Source of the DNA: Rallus limicola
Taxonomy: Eukaryota; Chordata; Aves; Gruiformes; Rallidae
DNA length: 64,000 nucleotides
NCBI GenBank assembly: GCA_022605955.1
Contig: JAKCOZ010000250.1
Location: 62,001 to 126,000, forward strand
Direction of reading: 5' to 3'
Positions 51,250 to 62,500 of this stretch are shown piece by piece (within the stretch, counting starts at the first letter, position 1; each line of letters starts with the position of its first letter). The translations under genes were made by a program, and so were the position numbers. The notes under the pieces are model-generated. The model was given only the letters and a program-made list of their open reading frames with translations, made no database searches and was not told the origin of the DNA.

Positions 51250-54200
51250 AGCTTCTTTACTTTGGCAGTTATTGCTGGACGTTTAGCATGTTTTGAACTG
51301 CAGTCTGCTAGGGCCGAGAAAAGCACCGTAGGAGGTTCCAGGCATGTTCCCTCTTTCCAGGCAAAGGAAAAGGCTGAGAGCCAAAGTGACAGGGTCTGCT
51401 CGTGTGTCCTGTTAGGAGGTTTCAGACAAGCTATGCCTTTCAGGCCTAGCTTCTTTACTTTGGCAGTTATTGCTGGACGTTTAGCATGTTTTGAACTGCA
51501 GTCTGCTAGGGCCGAGAAAAGCACCGTAGGAGGTTCCAGGCATGTTCCCTCTTTCCAGGCAAAGGAAAAGGCTGAGAGCCAAAGTGACAGGGTCTGCTCG
51601 TGTGACCTGTTAGGAGGTTTCAGACAAGCTATGCCTTTCAGGCCTAGCTTCTTTACTTTGGGAGTTATTGCTGGACGTTTAGCATGTTTTGAACTGCAGT
51701 CTGCTAGGGCCGAGAAAAGCACCGTAGGAGGTTCCAGGCATGTTCCCTCTTTCCAGGCAAAGGAAAAGGCTGAGAGCCAAAGTGACAGGGGCTGCTCGTG
51801 TGTCCTGTTAGGAGGTTTCAGACAAGCTATGCCTTTCAGGCCTAGCTTCTTTACTTTGGGAGTTATTGCTGGACGTTTAGCATGTTTTGAACTGCAGTCT
51901 GCTAGGGCCGAGAAAAGCACCGTAGGAGGTTCCAGGCATGTTCCCTCTTTCCAGGCAAAGGAAAAGGCTGAGAGCCAAAGTGACAGGGTCTGCTCGTGTG
52001 TCCTGTTAGGAGGTTTCAGACAAGCTATGCCTTTCAGGCCTAGCTTCTTTACTTTGGCAGTTATTGCTGGACGTTTAGCATGTTTTGAACTGCAGTCTGC
52101 TAGGGCCGAGAAAAGCACCGTAGGAGGTTCCAGGCATGTTCCCTCTTTCCAGGCAAAGGAAAAGGCTGAGAGCCAAAGTGACAGGGGCTGCTCGTGTGTC
52201 CTGTTAGGAGGTTTCAGACAAGCTATGCCTTTCAGGCCTAGCTTCTTTACTTTGGGAGTTATTGCTGGACGTTTAGCATGTTTTGAACTGCAGTCTGCTA
52301 GGGCCGAGAAAAGCACCGTAGGAGGTTCCAGGCATGTTCCCTCTTTCCAGGCAAAGGAAAAGGCTGAGAGCCAAAGTGACAGGGGCTGCTCGTGTGTCCT
52401 GTTAGGAGGTTTCAGACAAGCTATGCCTTTCAGGCCTAGCTTCTTTACTTTGGCAGTTATTGCTGGACGTTTAGCATGTTTTGAACTGCAGTCTGCTAGG
52501 GCCGAGAAAAGCACCGTAGGAGGTTCCAGGCATGTTCCCTCTTTCCAGGCAAAGGAAAAGGCTGAGAGCCAAAGTGACAGGGTCTGCTCGTGTGTCCTGT
52601 TAGGAGGTTTCAGACAAGCTATGCCTTTCAGGCCTAGCTTCTTTACTTTGGGAGTTATTGCTGGACGTTTAGCATGTTTTGAACTGCAGTCTGCTAGGGC
52701 CGAGAAAAGCACCGTAGGAGGTTCCAGGCATGTTCCCTCTTTCCAGGCAAAGGAAAAGGCTGAGAGCCAAAGTGACAGGGTCTGCTCGTGTGACCTGTTA
52801 GGAGGTTTCAGACAAGCTATGCCTTTCAGGCCTAGCTTCTTTACTTTGGGAGTTATTGCTGGACGTTTAGCATGTTTTGAACTGCAGTCTGCTAGGGCCG
52901 AGAAAAGCACCGTAGGAGGTTCCAGGCATGTTCCCTCTTTCCAGGCAAAGGAAAAGGCTGAGAGCCAAAGTGACAGGGTCTGCTCGTGTGTCCTGTTAGG
53001 AGGTTTCAGACAAGCTATGCCTTTCAGGCCTAGCTTCTTTACTTTGGCAGCTATTGCTGGACGTTTAGCATGTTTTGAACTGCAGTCTGCTAGGGCCGAG
53101 AAAAGCACCGTAGGATGTTCCAGGCATGTTCCCTCTTTCCAGGCAAAGGAAAAGGCTGAGAGCCAAAGTGACAGGGTCTGCTCGTGTGTCCTGTTAGGAG
53201 GTTTCAGACAAGCTATGCCTTTCAGGCCTAGCTTCTTTACTTTGGCAGTTATTGCTGGACGTTTAGCATGTTTTGAACTGCAGTCTGCTAGGGCCGAGAA
53301 AAGCACCGTAGGAGGTTCCAGGCATGTTCCCTCTTTCCAGGCAAAGGTAAAGGCTGAGAGCCAAAGTGACAGGGGCTGCTCGTGTGTCCTGTTAGGAGGT
53401 TTCAGACAAGCTATGCCTTTCAGGCCTAGCTTCTTTACTTTGGCAGTTATTGCTGGACGTTTAGCATGTTTTGAACTGCAGTCTGCTAGGGCCGAGAAAA
53501 GCACCGTAGGAGGTTCCAGGCATGTTCCCTCTTTCCAGGCAAAGGAAAAGGCTGAGAGCCAAAGTGACAGGGTCTGCTCGTGTGTCCTGTTAGGAGGTTT
53601 CAGACAAGCTATGCCTTTCAGGCCTAGCTTCTTTACTTTGGCAGTTATTGCTGGACGTTTAGCATGTTTTGAACTGCAGTCTGCTAGGGCCGAGAAAAGC
53701 ACCGTAGGAGGTTCCAGGCATGTTCCCTCTTTCCAGGCAAAGGAAAAGGCTGAGAGCCAAAGTGACAGGGTCTGCTCGTGTGTCCTGTTAGGAGGTTTCA
53801 GACAAGCTATGCCTTTCAGGCCTAGCTTCTTTACTTTGGCAGTTATTGCTGGACGTTTAGCATGTTTTGAACTGCAGTCTGCTAGGGCCGAGAAAAGCAC
53901 CGTAGGAGGTTCCAGGCATGTTCCCTCTTTCCAGGCAAAGGAAAAGGCTGAGAGCCAAAGTGACAGGGTCTGCTCGTGTGTCCTGTTAGGAGGTTTCAGA
54001 CAAGCTATGCCTTTCAGGCCTAGCTTCTTTACTTTGGCAGTTATTGCTGGACGTTTAGCATGTTTTGAACTGCAGTCTGCTAGGGCCGAGAAAAGCACCG
54101 TAGGAGGTTCCAGGCATGTTCCCTCTTTCCAGGCAAAGGAAAAGGCTGAGAGCCAAAGTGACAGGGTCTGCTCGTGTGTCCTGTTAGGAGGTTTCAGACA
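51250..54200. repeat. 19-monomer (3,762-bp) HOR, first copy
   Basis: Ordered markers are 'gtgAcctg' at 51,605 and 52,793, 'caggggctg' near 51,787, 52,183, 52,381 and 53,371, and the linked pair 'ggcagCtattg' (53,051) plus 'taggaTgttcc' just after. Each has a partner 3,762 bp downstream (19 x 198) with the same pattern of 'ttggCagtt' and 'ttgggagtt' monomers over about 15 monomers, apart from two monomers that differ. Confidence 0.85.
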
Positions 54201-55011
54201 AGCTATGCCTTTCAGGCCTAGCTTCTTTACTTTGGCAGTTATTGCTGGACGTTTAGCATGTTTTGAACTGCAGTCTGCTAGGGCCGAGAAAAGCACCGTA
54301 GGAGGTTCCAGGCATGTTCCCTCTTTCCAGGCAAAGGAAAAGGCTGAGAGCCAAAGTGACAGGGTCTGCTCGTGTGTCCTGTTAGGAGGTTTCAGACAAG
54401 CTATGCCTTTCAGGCCTAGCTTCTTTACTTTGGCAGTTATTGCTGGACGTTTAGCATGTTTTGAACTGCAGTCTGCTAGGGCCGAGAGAAGCACCGTAGG
54501 AGGTTCCAGGCATGTTCCCTCTTTCCAGGCAAAGGAAAAGGCTGAGAGCCAAAGTGACAGGGTCTGCTCGTGTGTCCTGTTAGGAGGTTTCAGACAAGCT
54601 ATGCCTTTCAGGCCTAGCTTCTTTACTTTGGCAGTTATTGCTGGACGTTTAGCATGTTTTGAACTGCAGTCTGCTAGGGCCGAGAAAAGCACCGTAGGAG
54701 GTTCCAGGCATGTTCCCTCTTTCCAGGCAAAGGAAAAGGCTGAGAGCCAAAGTGACAGGGTCTGCTCGTGTGTCTTGTTAGGAGGTTTCAGACAAGCTAT
54801 GCCTTTCAGGCCTAGCTTCTTTACTTTGGGAGTTATTGCTGGACGTTTAGCATGTTTTGAACTGCAGTCTGCTAGGGCCGAGAAAAGCACCGTAGGAGGT
54901 TCCAGGCATGTTCCCTCTTTCCAGGCAAAGGAAAAGGCTGAGAGCCAAAGTGACAGGGTCTGCTCGTGTGTCCTGTTAGGAGGTTTCAGACAAGCTATGC
55001 CTTTCAGGCCT

Positions 55012-57962
55012 AGCTTCTTTACTTTGGCAGTTATTGCTGGACGTTTAGCATGTTTTGAACTGCAGTCTGCTAGGGCCGAGAAAAGCACCGTAGGAGGTTC
55101 CAGGCATGTTCCCTCTTTCCAGGCAAAGGAAAAGGCTGAGAGCCAAAGTGACAGGGTCTGCTCGTGTGTCCTGTTAGGAGGTTTCAGACAAGCTATGCCT
55201 TTCAGGCCTAGCTTCTTTACTTTGGCAGTTATTGCTGGACGTTTAGCATGTTTTGAACTGCAGTCTGCTAGGGCCGAGAAAAGCACCGTAGGAGGTTCCA
55301 GGCATGTTCCCTCTTTCCAGGCAAAGGAAAAGGCTGAGAGCCAAAGTGACAGGGTCTGCTCGTGTGACCTGTTAGGAGGTTTCAGACAAGCTATGCCTTT
55401 CAGGCCTAGCTTCTTTACTTTGGGAGTTATTGCTGGACGTTTAGCATGTTTTGAACTGCAGTCTGCTAGGGCCGAGAAAAGCACCGTAGGAGGTTCCAGG
55501 CATGTTCCCTCTTTCCAGGCAAAGGAAAAGGCTGAGAGCCAAAGTGACAGGGGCTGCTCGTGTGTCCTGTTAGGAGGTTTCAGACAAGCTATGCCTTTCA
55601 GGCCTAGCTTCTTTACTTTGGGAGTTATTGCTGGACGTTTAGCATGTTTTGAACTGCAGTCTGCTAGGGCCGAGAAAAGCACCGTAGGAGGTTCCAGGCA
55701 TGTTCCCTCTTTCCAGGCAAAGGAAAAGGCTGAGAGCCAAAGTGACAGGGTCTGCTCGTGTGTCCTGTTAGGAGGTTTCAGACAAGCTATGCCTTTCAGG
55801 CCTAGCTTCTTTACTTTGGCAGTTATTGCTGGACGTTTAGCATGTTTTGAACTGCAGTCTGCTAGGGCCGAGAAAAGCACCGTAGGAGGTTCCAGGCATG
55901 TTCCCTCTTTCCAGGCAAAGGAAAAGGCTGAGAGCCAAAGTGACAGGGGCTGCTCGTGTGTCCTGTTAGGAGGTTTCAGACAAGCTATGCCTTTCAGGCC
56001 TAGCTTCTTTACTTTGGGAGTTATTGCTGGACGTTTAGCATATTTTGAACTGCAGTCTGCTAGGGCCGAGAAAAGCACCGTAGGAGGTTCCAGGCATGTT
56101 CCCTCTTTCCAGGCAAAGGAAAAGGCTGAGAGCCAAAGTGACAGGGGCTGCTCGTGTGTCCTGTTAGGAGGTTTCAGACAAGCTATGCCTTTCAGGCCTA
56201 GCTTCTTTACTTTGGCAGTTATTGCTGGACGTTTAGCATGTTTTGAACTGCAGTCTGCTAGGGCCGAGAAAAGCACCGTAGGAGGTTCCAGGCATGTTCC
56301 CTCTTTCCAGGCAAAGGAAAAGGCTGAGAGCCAAAGTGACAGGGTCTGCTCGTGTGTCCTGTTAGGAGGTTTCAGACAAGCTATGCCTTTCAGGCCTAGC
56401 TTCTTTACTTTGGCAGTTATTGCTGGACGTTTAGCATGTTTTGAACTGCAGTCTGCTAGGGCCGAGAAAAGCACCGTAGGAGGTTCCAGGCATGTTCCCT
56501 CTTTCCAGGCAAAGGAAAAGGCTGAGAGCCAAAGTGACAGGGTCTGCTCGTGTGACCTGTTAGGAGGTTTCAGACAAGCTATGCCTTTCAGGCCTAGCTT
56601 CTTTACTTTGGGAGTTATTGCTGGACGTTTAGCATGTTTTGAACTGCAGTCTGCTAGGGCCGAGAAAAGCACCGTAGGAGGTTCCAGGCATGTTCCCTCT
56701 TTCCAGGCAAAGGAAAAGGCTGAGAGCCAAAGTGACAGGGGCTGCTCGTGTGTCCTGTTAGGAGGTTTCAGACAAGCTATGCCTTTCAGGCCTAGCTTCT
56801 TTACTTTGGCAGCTATTGCTGGACGTTTAGCATGTTTTGAACTGCAGTCTGCTAGGGCCGAGAAAAGCACCGTAGGATGTTCCAGGCATGTTCCCTCTTT
56901 CCAGGCAAAGGAAAAGGCTGAGAGCCAAAGTGACAGGGTCTGCTCGTGTGTCCTGTTAGGAGGTTTCAGACAAGCTATGCCTTTCAGGCCTAGCTTCTTT
57001 ACTTTGGCAGTTATTGCTGGACGTTTAGCATGTTTTGAACTGCAGTCTGCTAGGGCCGAGAAAAGCACCGTAGGAGGTTCCAGGCATGTTCCCTCTTTCC
57101 AGGCAAAGGAAAAGGCTGAGAGCCAAAGTGACAGGGGCTGCTCGTGTGTCCTGTTAGGAGGTTTCAGACAAGCTATGCCTTTCAGGCCTAGCTTCTTTAC
57201 TTTGGCAGTTAATGCTGGACGTTTAGCATGTTTTGAACTGCAGTCTGCTAGGGCCGAGAAAAGCACCGTAGGAGGTTCCAGGCATGTTCCCTCTTTCCAG
57301 GCAAAGGAAAAGGCTGAGAGCCAAAGTGACAGGGTCTGCTCGTGTGTCCTGTTAGGAGGTTTCAGACAAGCTATGCCTTTCAGGCCTAGCTTCTTTACTT
57401 TGGCAGTTATTGCTGGACGTTTAGCACGTTTTGAACTGCAGTCTGCTAGGGCCGAGAAAAGCACCGTAGGAGGTTCCAGGCATGTTCCCTCTTTCCAGGC
57501 AAAGGAAAAGGCTGAGAGCCAAAGTGACAGGGTCTGCTCGTGTGTCCTGTTAGGAGGTTTCAGACAAGCTATGCCTTTCAGGCCTAGCTTCTTTACTTTG
57601 GCAGTTATTGCTGGACGTTTAGCATGTTTTGAACTGCAGTCTGCTAGGGCCGAGAAAAGCACCGTAGGAGGTTCCAGGCATGTTCCCTCTTTCCAGGCAA
57701 AGGAAAAGGCTGAGAGCCAAAGTGACAGGGTCTGCTCGTGTGTCCTGTTAGGAGGTTTCAGACAAGCTATGCCTTTCAGGCCTAGCTTCTTTACTTTGGC
57801 AGTTATTGCTGGACGTTTAGCATGTTTTGAACTGCAGTCTGCTAGGGCCGAGAAAAGCACCGTAGGAGGTTCCAGGCATGTTCCCTCTTTCCAGGCAAAG
57901 GAAAAGGCTGAGAGCCAAAGTGACAGGGTCTGCTCGTGTGTCCTGTTAGGAGGTTTCAGACA
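55012..57962. repeat. 19-monomer (3,762-bp) HOR, second copy
   Basis: Partner of 51,250-54,200. 'gtgAcctg' is at 55,367 and 56,555, and 'ggcagCtattg' is at 56,813 with 'taggaTgttcc' after it. Private changes in this copy include 'gcatAttttg' near 56,041, 'gttaAtgctgg' near 57,211 and 'gcaCgtt' near 57,427. The first copy has its own private changes, for example 'caaaggTaaagg' near 53,347. Private changes on both sides show that some time has passed since the duplication. Confidence 0.85.
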
Positions 57963-58006
57963 AGCTATGCCTTTCAGGCCTAGCTTCTTTACTTTGGGAG
58001 TTATTG

Positions 58007-58048
58007 CTGGACGTTTAGCATGTTTTGCTGGACGTTTAGCATGTTTTG
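58007..58048 (+). repeat. 21-bp in-register tandem duplication inside one monomer
   Basis: The segment from 'ctggacg' to 'catgttttg' at 58,007-58,027 is repeated directly at 58,028-58,048, giving a 219-bp monomer. It is the only such event seen in the window. Because 21 is a multiple of three it leaves both long open frames intact. Replication slippage is the simple explanation. Confidence 0.92.
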
Positions 58049-59540
58049 AACTGCAGTCTGCTAGGGCCGAGAAAAGCACCGTAGGAGGTTCCAGGCATGT
58101 TCCCTCTTTCCAGGCAAAGGAAAAGGCTGAGAGCCAAAGTGACAGGGTCTGCTCGTGTGTCCTGTTAGGAGGTTTCAGACAAGCTATGCCTTTCAGGCCT
58201 AGCTTCTTTACTTTGGCAGTTATTGCTGGACGTTTAGCATGTTTTGAACTGCAGTCTGCTAGGGCCGAGAAAAGCACCGTAGGAGGTTCCAGGCATGTTC
58301 CCTCTTTCCAGGCAAAGGAAAAGGCTGAGAGCCAAAGTGACAGGGTCTGCTTGTGTGTCCTGTTAGGAGGTTTCAGACAAGCTATGCCTTTCAGGCCTAG
58401 CTTCTTTACTTTGGGAGTTATTGCTGGACGTTTAGCATGTTTTGAACTGCAGTCTGCTAGGGCCGAGAAAAGCACCGTAGGAGGTTCCAGGCATGTTCCC
58501 TCTTTCCAGGCAAAGGAAAAGGCTGAGAGCCAAAGTGACAGGGTCTGCTCGTGTGTCCTGTTAGGAGGTTTCAGACAAGCTATGCCTTTCAGGCCTAGCT
58601 TCTTTACTTTGGGAGTTATTGCTGGACGTTTAGCATGTTTTGAACTGCAGTCTGCTAGGGCCGAGAAAAGCACCGTAGGATGTTCCAGGCATGTTCCCTC
58701 TTTCCAGGCAAAGGAAAAGGCTGAGAGCCAAAGTGACAGGGGCTGCTCGTGTGTCCTGTTAGGAGGTTTCAGACAAGCTATGCCTTTCAGGCCTAGCTTC
58801 TTTACTTTGGCAGTTATTGCTGGACGTTTAGCATGTTTTGAACTGCAGTCTGCTAGGGCCGAGAAAAGCACCGTAGGAGGTTCCAGGCATGTTCCCTCTT
58901 TCCAGGCAAAGGAAAAGGCTGAGAGCCAAAGTGACAGGGTCTGCTCGTGTGTCCTGTTAGGAGGTTTCAGACAAGCTATGCCTTTCAGGCCTAGCTTCTT
59001 TACTTTGGCAGTTATTGCTGGACGTTTAGCATGTTTTGAACTGCAGTCTGCTAGGGCCGAGAAAAGCACCGTAGGAGGTTCCAGGCATGTTCCCTCTTTC
59101 CAGGCAAAGGAAAAGGCTGAGAGCCAAAGTGACAGGGTCTGCTCGTGTGTCCTGTTAGGAGGTTTCAGACAAGCTATGCCTTTCAGGCCTAGCTTCTTTA
59201 CTTTGGGAGTTATTGCTGGACGTTTAGCATGTTTTGAACTGCAGTCTGCTAGGGCCGAGAAAAGCACCGTAGGAGGTTCCAGGCATGTTCCCTCTTTCCA
59301 GGCAAAGGAAAAGGCTGAGAGCCAAAGTGACAGGGTCTGCTCGTGTGTCCTGTTAGGAGGTTTCAGACAAGCTATGCCTTTCAGGCCTAGCTTCTTTACT
59401 TTGGGAGTTATTGCTGGACGTTTAGCATGTTTTGAACTGCAGTCTGCTAGGGCCGAGAAAAGCACCGTAGGAGGTTCCAGGCATGTTCCCTCTTTCCAGG
59501 CAAAGGAAAAGGCTGAGAGCCAAAGTGACAGGGTCTGCTT

Positions 59541-62500
59541 GGTGTCCTGTTAGGAGGTTTCAGACAAGCTATGCCTTTCAGTCCTAGCTTCTTTACTTTG
59601 GCAGTTATTGCTGGACATTTAGCATGTTTTGAACTGCAGTCTGCTAGGGCCGAGAAAAGCACCGTGGGATGTTCCAGGCATGTTCCCTCTTTCCAGGCAA
59701 AGGAAAAGGCTGAGAGCCAAAGTGACAGGGTCTGCTTGTGAGTCCTGTTAGGAGGTTTCAGACAAGCTATGCCTTTCAGGCCTAGCTTCTTTACTTTGGG
59801 AGTTATTGCTGGACGTTTAGCATGTTTTGAACTGCAGTCTGCTAGGGCCGAGAAAAGCACCGTAGGAGGTTCCAGGCATGTTCCCTCTTTCCAGGCAAAG
59901 GAAAAGGCTGAGAGCCAAAGTGACAGGGTCTGCTTGTGTGTCCTGTTAGGAGGTTTCAGACAAGCTATGCCTTTCAGTCCTAGCTTCTTTACTTTGGGAG
60001 TTATTGCTGGACGTTTAGCATGTTTTGAACTGCAGTCTGCTAGGGCCGAGAAAAGCACCGTAGGAGGTTCCAGGCATGTTCCCTCTTTCCAGGCAAAGGA
60101 AAAGGCTGAGAGCCAAAGTGACAGGGTCTGCTTGTGTGTCCTGTTAGGAGGTTTCAGACAAGCTATGCCTTTCAGTCCTAGCTTCTTTACTTTGGGAGTT
60201 ATTGCTGGACGTTTAGCATGTTTTGAACTGCAGTCTGCTAGGGCCGAGAAAAGCACCGTAGGAGGTTCCAGGCATGTTCCCTCTTTCCAGGCAAAGGAAA
60301 AGGCTGAGAGCCAAAGTGACAGGGTCTGCTTGTGTGTCCTGTTAGGAGGTTTCAGACAAGCTATGCCATTCATGCCTAGCTTCTTTACTTTGGGAGTTAT
60401 TGCTGGACGTTTAGCATGTTTTGAACTGCAGTCTGCTAGGGCCGAGAAAAGCACCGTAGGAGGTTCCAGGCATGTTCCCTCTTTCCAGGCAAAGGAAAAG
60501 GCTGAGAGCCAAAGTGACAGGGTCTGCTTGTGTGTCCTGTTAGGAGGTTTCAGACAAGCTATGCCTTTCAGTCCTAGCTTCTTTACTTTGGGAGTTATTG
60601 CTGGACGTTTAGCATGTTTTGAACTGCAGTCTGCTAGGGCCGAGAAAAGCACCGTAGGAGGTTCCAGGCATGTTCCCTCTTTCCAGGCAAAGGAAAAGGC
60701 TGAGAGCCAAAGTGACAGGGTCTGCTTGTGTGTCCTGTTAGGAGGTTTCAGACAAGCTATGCCTTTCAGTCCTAGCTTCTTTACTTTGGGAGTTATTGCT
60801 GGACGTTTAGCATGTTTTGAACTGCAGTCTGCTAGGGCCGAGAAAAGCACCGTAGGAGGTAGCAGGTATGTTCCCTCTTTCCAGGCAAAGGAAAAGGCTG
60901 AGAGCCAAAGTGACAGGGTCTGCTTGTGTGTCCTGTTAGGAGGTTTCAGACAAGCTATGCCTTTCAGTCCTAGCTTCTTTACTTTGGGAGTTATTGCTGG
61001 ACGTTTAGCATGTTTTGAACTGCAGTCTGCTAGGGCCGAGAAAAGCACCGTAGGAGGTTCCAGGCATGTTCCCTCTTTCCAGGCAAAGGAAAAGGCTGAG
61101 AGCCAAAGTGACAGGGTCTGCTTGGTGTCCTGTTAGGAGGTTTCAGACAAGCTATGCCTTTCAGTCCTAGCTTCTTTACTTTGGGAGTTATTGCTGGACA
61201 TTTAGCATGTTTTGAACTGCAGTCTGCTAGGGCCGAGAAAAGCACCGTAGGAGGTTCCAGGCATGTTCCCTCTTTCCAGGCAAAGGAAAAGGCTGAGAGC
61301 CAAAGTGACAGGGTCTGCTTGTGTGTCCTGTTAGGAGGTTTCAGACAAGCTATGCCTTTCAGTCCTAGCTTCTTTACTTTGGGAGTTATTGCTGGACGTT
61401 TAGCATGTTTTGAACTGCAGTCTGCTAGGGCCGAGAAAAGCACCGTAGGAGGTTCCAGGCATGTTCCCTCTTTCCAGGCAAAGGAAAAGGCTGAGAGCCA
61501 AAGTGACAGGGTCTGCTTGTGTGTCCTGTTAGGAGGTTTCAGACAAGCTATGCCTTTCAGTCCTAGCTTCTTTACTTTGGGAGTTATTGCTGGACGTTTA
61601 GCATGTTTTGAACTGCAGTCTGCTAGGGCCGAGAAAAGCACCGTAGGAGGTTCCAGGCATGTTCCCTCTTTCCAGGCAAAGGAAAAGGCCGAGAGCCAAA
61701 GTGACAGGGTCTGCTTGTGTGTCCTGTTAGGAGGTTTCAGACAAGCTATGCCTTTCAGGCCTAGCTTCTTTACTTTGGGAGTTATTGCTGGACGTTTAGC
61801 ATGTTTTGAACTGCAGTCTGCTAGGGCCGAGAAAAGCACTGTAGGAGGTAGCAGGTATGTTCCCTCTTTCCAGGCAATGGAAAAGGCTGAGAGCCAAAGT
61901 GACAGGGTCTGCTTGTGTGTCCTGTTAGGAGGTTTCAGACAAGCTATGCCTTTCATGCCTAGCTTCTTTACTTTGGGAGTTATTGCTGGACGTTTAGCAT
62001 GTTTTGAACTGCAGTCTGCTAGGGCCGAGAAAAGCACCGTAGGAGGTTCCAGGCATGTTCCCTCTTTCCAGGCAAAGGAAAAGGCTGAGAGCCAAAGTGA
62101 CAGGGTCTGCTTGTGTGTCCTGTTAGGAGGTTTCAGACAAGCTATGCCTTTCAGTCCTAGCTTCTTTACTTTGGGAGTTATTGCTGGATGTTTAGCATGT
62201 TTTGAACTGCAGTCTGCTAGGGCCGAGAAAAGCACCGTAGGAGGTTCCAGGCATGTTCCCTCTTTCCAGGCAAAGGAAAAGGCTGAGAGCCAAAGTGACA
62301 GGGTCTGCTTGTGTGTCTTGTTAGGAGGTTTCAGACAAGCTATGCCTTTCATGCCTAGCTTCTTTACTTTGGGAGTTATTGCTGGACGTTTAGCATGTTT
62401 TGAACTGCAGTCTGCTAGGGCCGAGAAAAGCACCGTAGGAGGTTCCAGGCATGTTCCCTCTTTCCAGGCAAAGGAAAAGGCTGAGAGCCAAAGTGACAGG

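Larger units (their letters stand above)
4056..59342. repeat. Core domain: homogenised C-type, caggcc-type subarray
   Basis: From 4,056 to 59,342 the diagnostic site reads 'ctgctCgtg' with only about seven isolated T-type exceptions (near 9.60, 16.34, 19.11, 28.63, 33.96, 36.55 and 58.35 kb). The second site is almost always 'caggcc', with single cagtcc or catgcc monomers scattered at HOR-specific places (for example near 13.01, 17.57, 22.13, 27.28, 29.46, 31.64, 32.63, 38.57 and 48.08 kb). A further substitution, 'ttggCagtt', is rare before 41.7 kb and frequent from 41.7 to 59.0 kb, so the core is itself subdivided. About 280 monomers belong to this domain. It looks like a more recent amplification nested inside the array that forms both window ends. 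Confidence 0.85.
41313..59465 (-). other. Spurious reverse open frame of 6,050 codons (not annotated as a gene)
   Basis: The reverse strand of the same DNA is also open for 18 kb, encoding a 66-residue unit with segments such as ADCSSKHAKRPAITPKVKK and LWLSAFSFAWKEGTCLEPP. It overlaps the forward frame almost completely, and both cannot be conserved proteins under the observed variation. The common nucleotide variants change residues here too (P/A before KVKK, E/K in THEQ, T/P in EQTL). A second reverse frame of 2,167 codons lies at 646-7,149 for the same reason. I see no evidence of coding. Confidence 0.88.
41377..59540. repeat. 18-kb indel-free part of the core, rich in 'ttggCagtt'
   Basis: For about 18.2 kb no indel breaks the three-base register. 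The only length change is a 21-bp in-register duplication at 58,028. The 'ttggCagtt' variant alternates with 'ttgggagtt'; between 42.9 and 44.9 kb it recurs in patterns of one in four or five monomers, and from 50.2 to 59.0 kb it is in the majority. 'caggggctg', 'gtgAcctg' and 'aggaTgttcc' are added markers in the second half. This uniform length contrasts with the extra-G region before 38.1 kb and suggests a separately amplified block. Confidence 0.85.
41371..59553 (+). other. Spurious forward open frame of 6,060 codons (not annotated as a gene)
   Basis: A 66-residue unit is repeated about 92 times because the 198-bp monomer is a multiple of three and this frame has no stop. Each unit contains a hydrophobic segment, FFTLGVIAGRLACFEL, and a basic, polar segment around FQAKEKAESQSDR. 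The start coincides with the inserted base near 41,376 and the end with a one-base deletion near 59,541, so both ends are accidents of array length. The common variants (G/A in TLGV, V/G in SDRV, S/L after VC) all change the residue, which argues against selection on protein. No promoter, unique amino terminus or unique carboxyl terminus is visible. Shorter versions of the same frame occur throughout the window. Confidence 0.88.
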
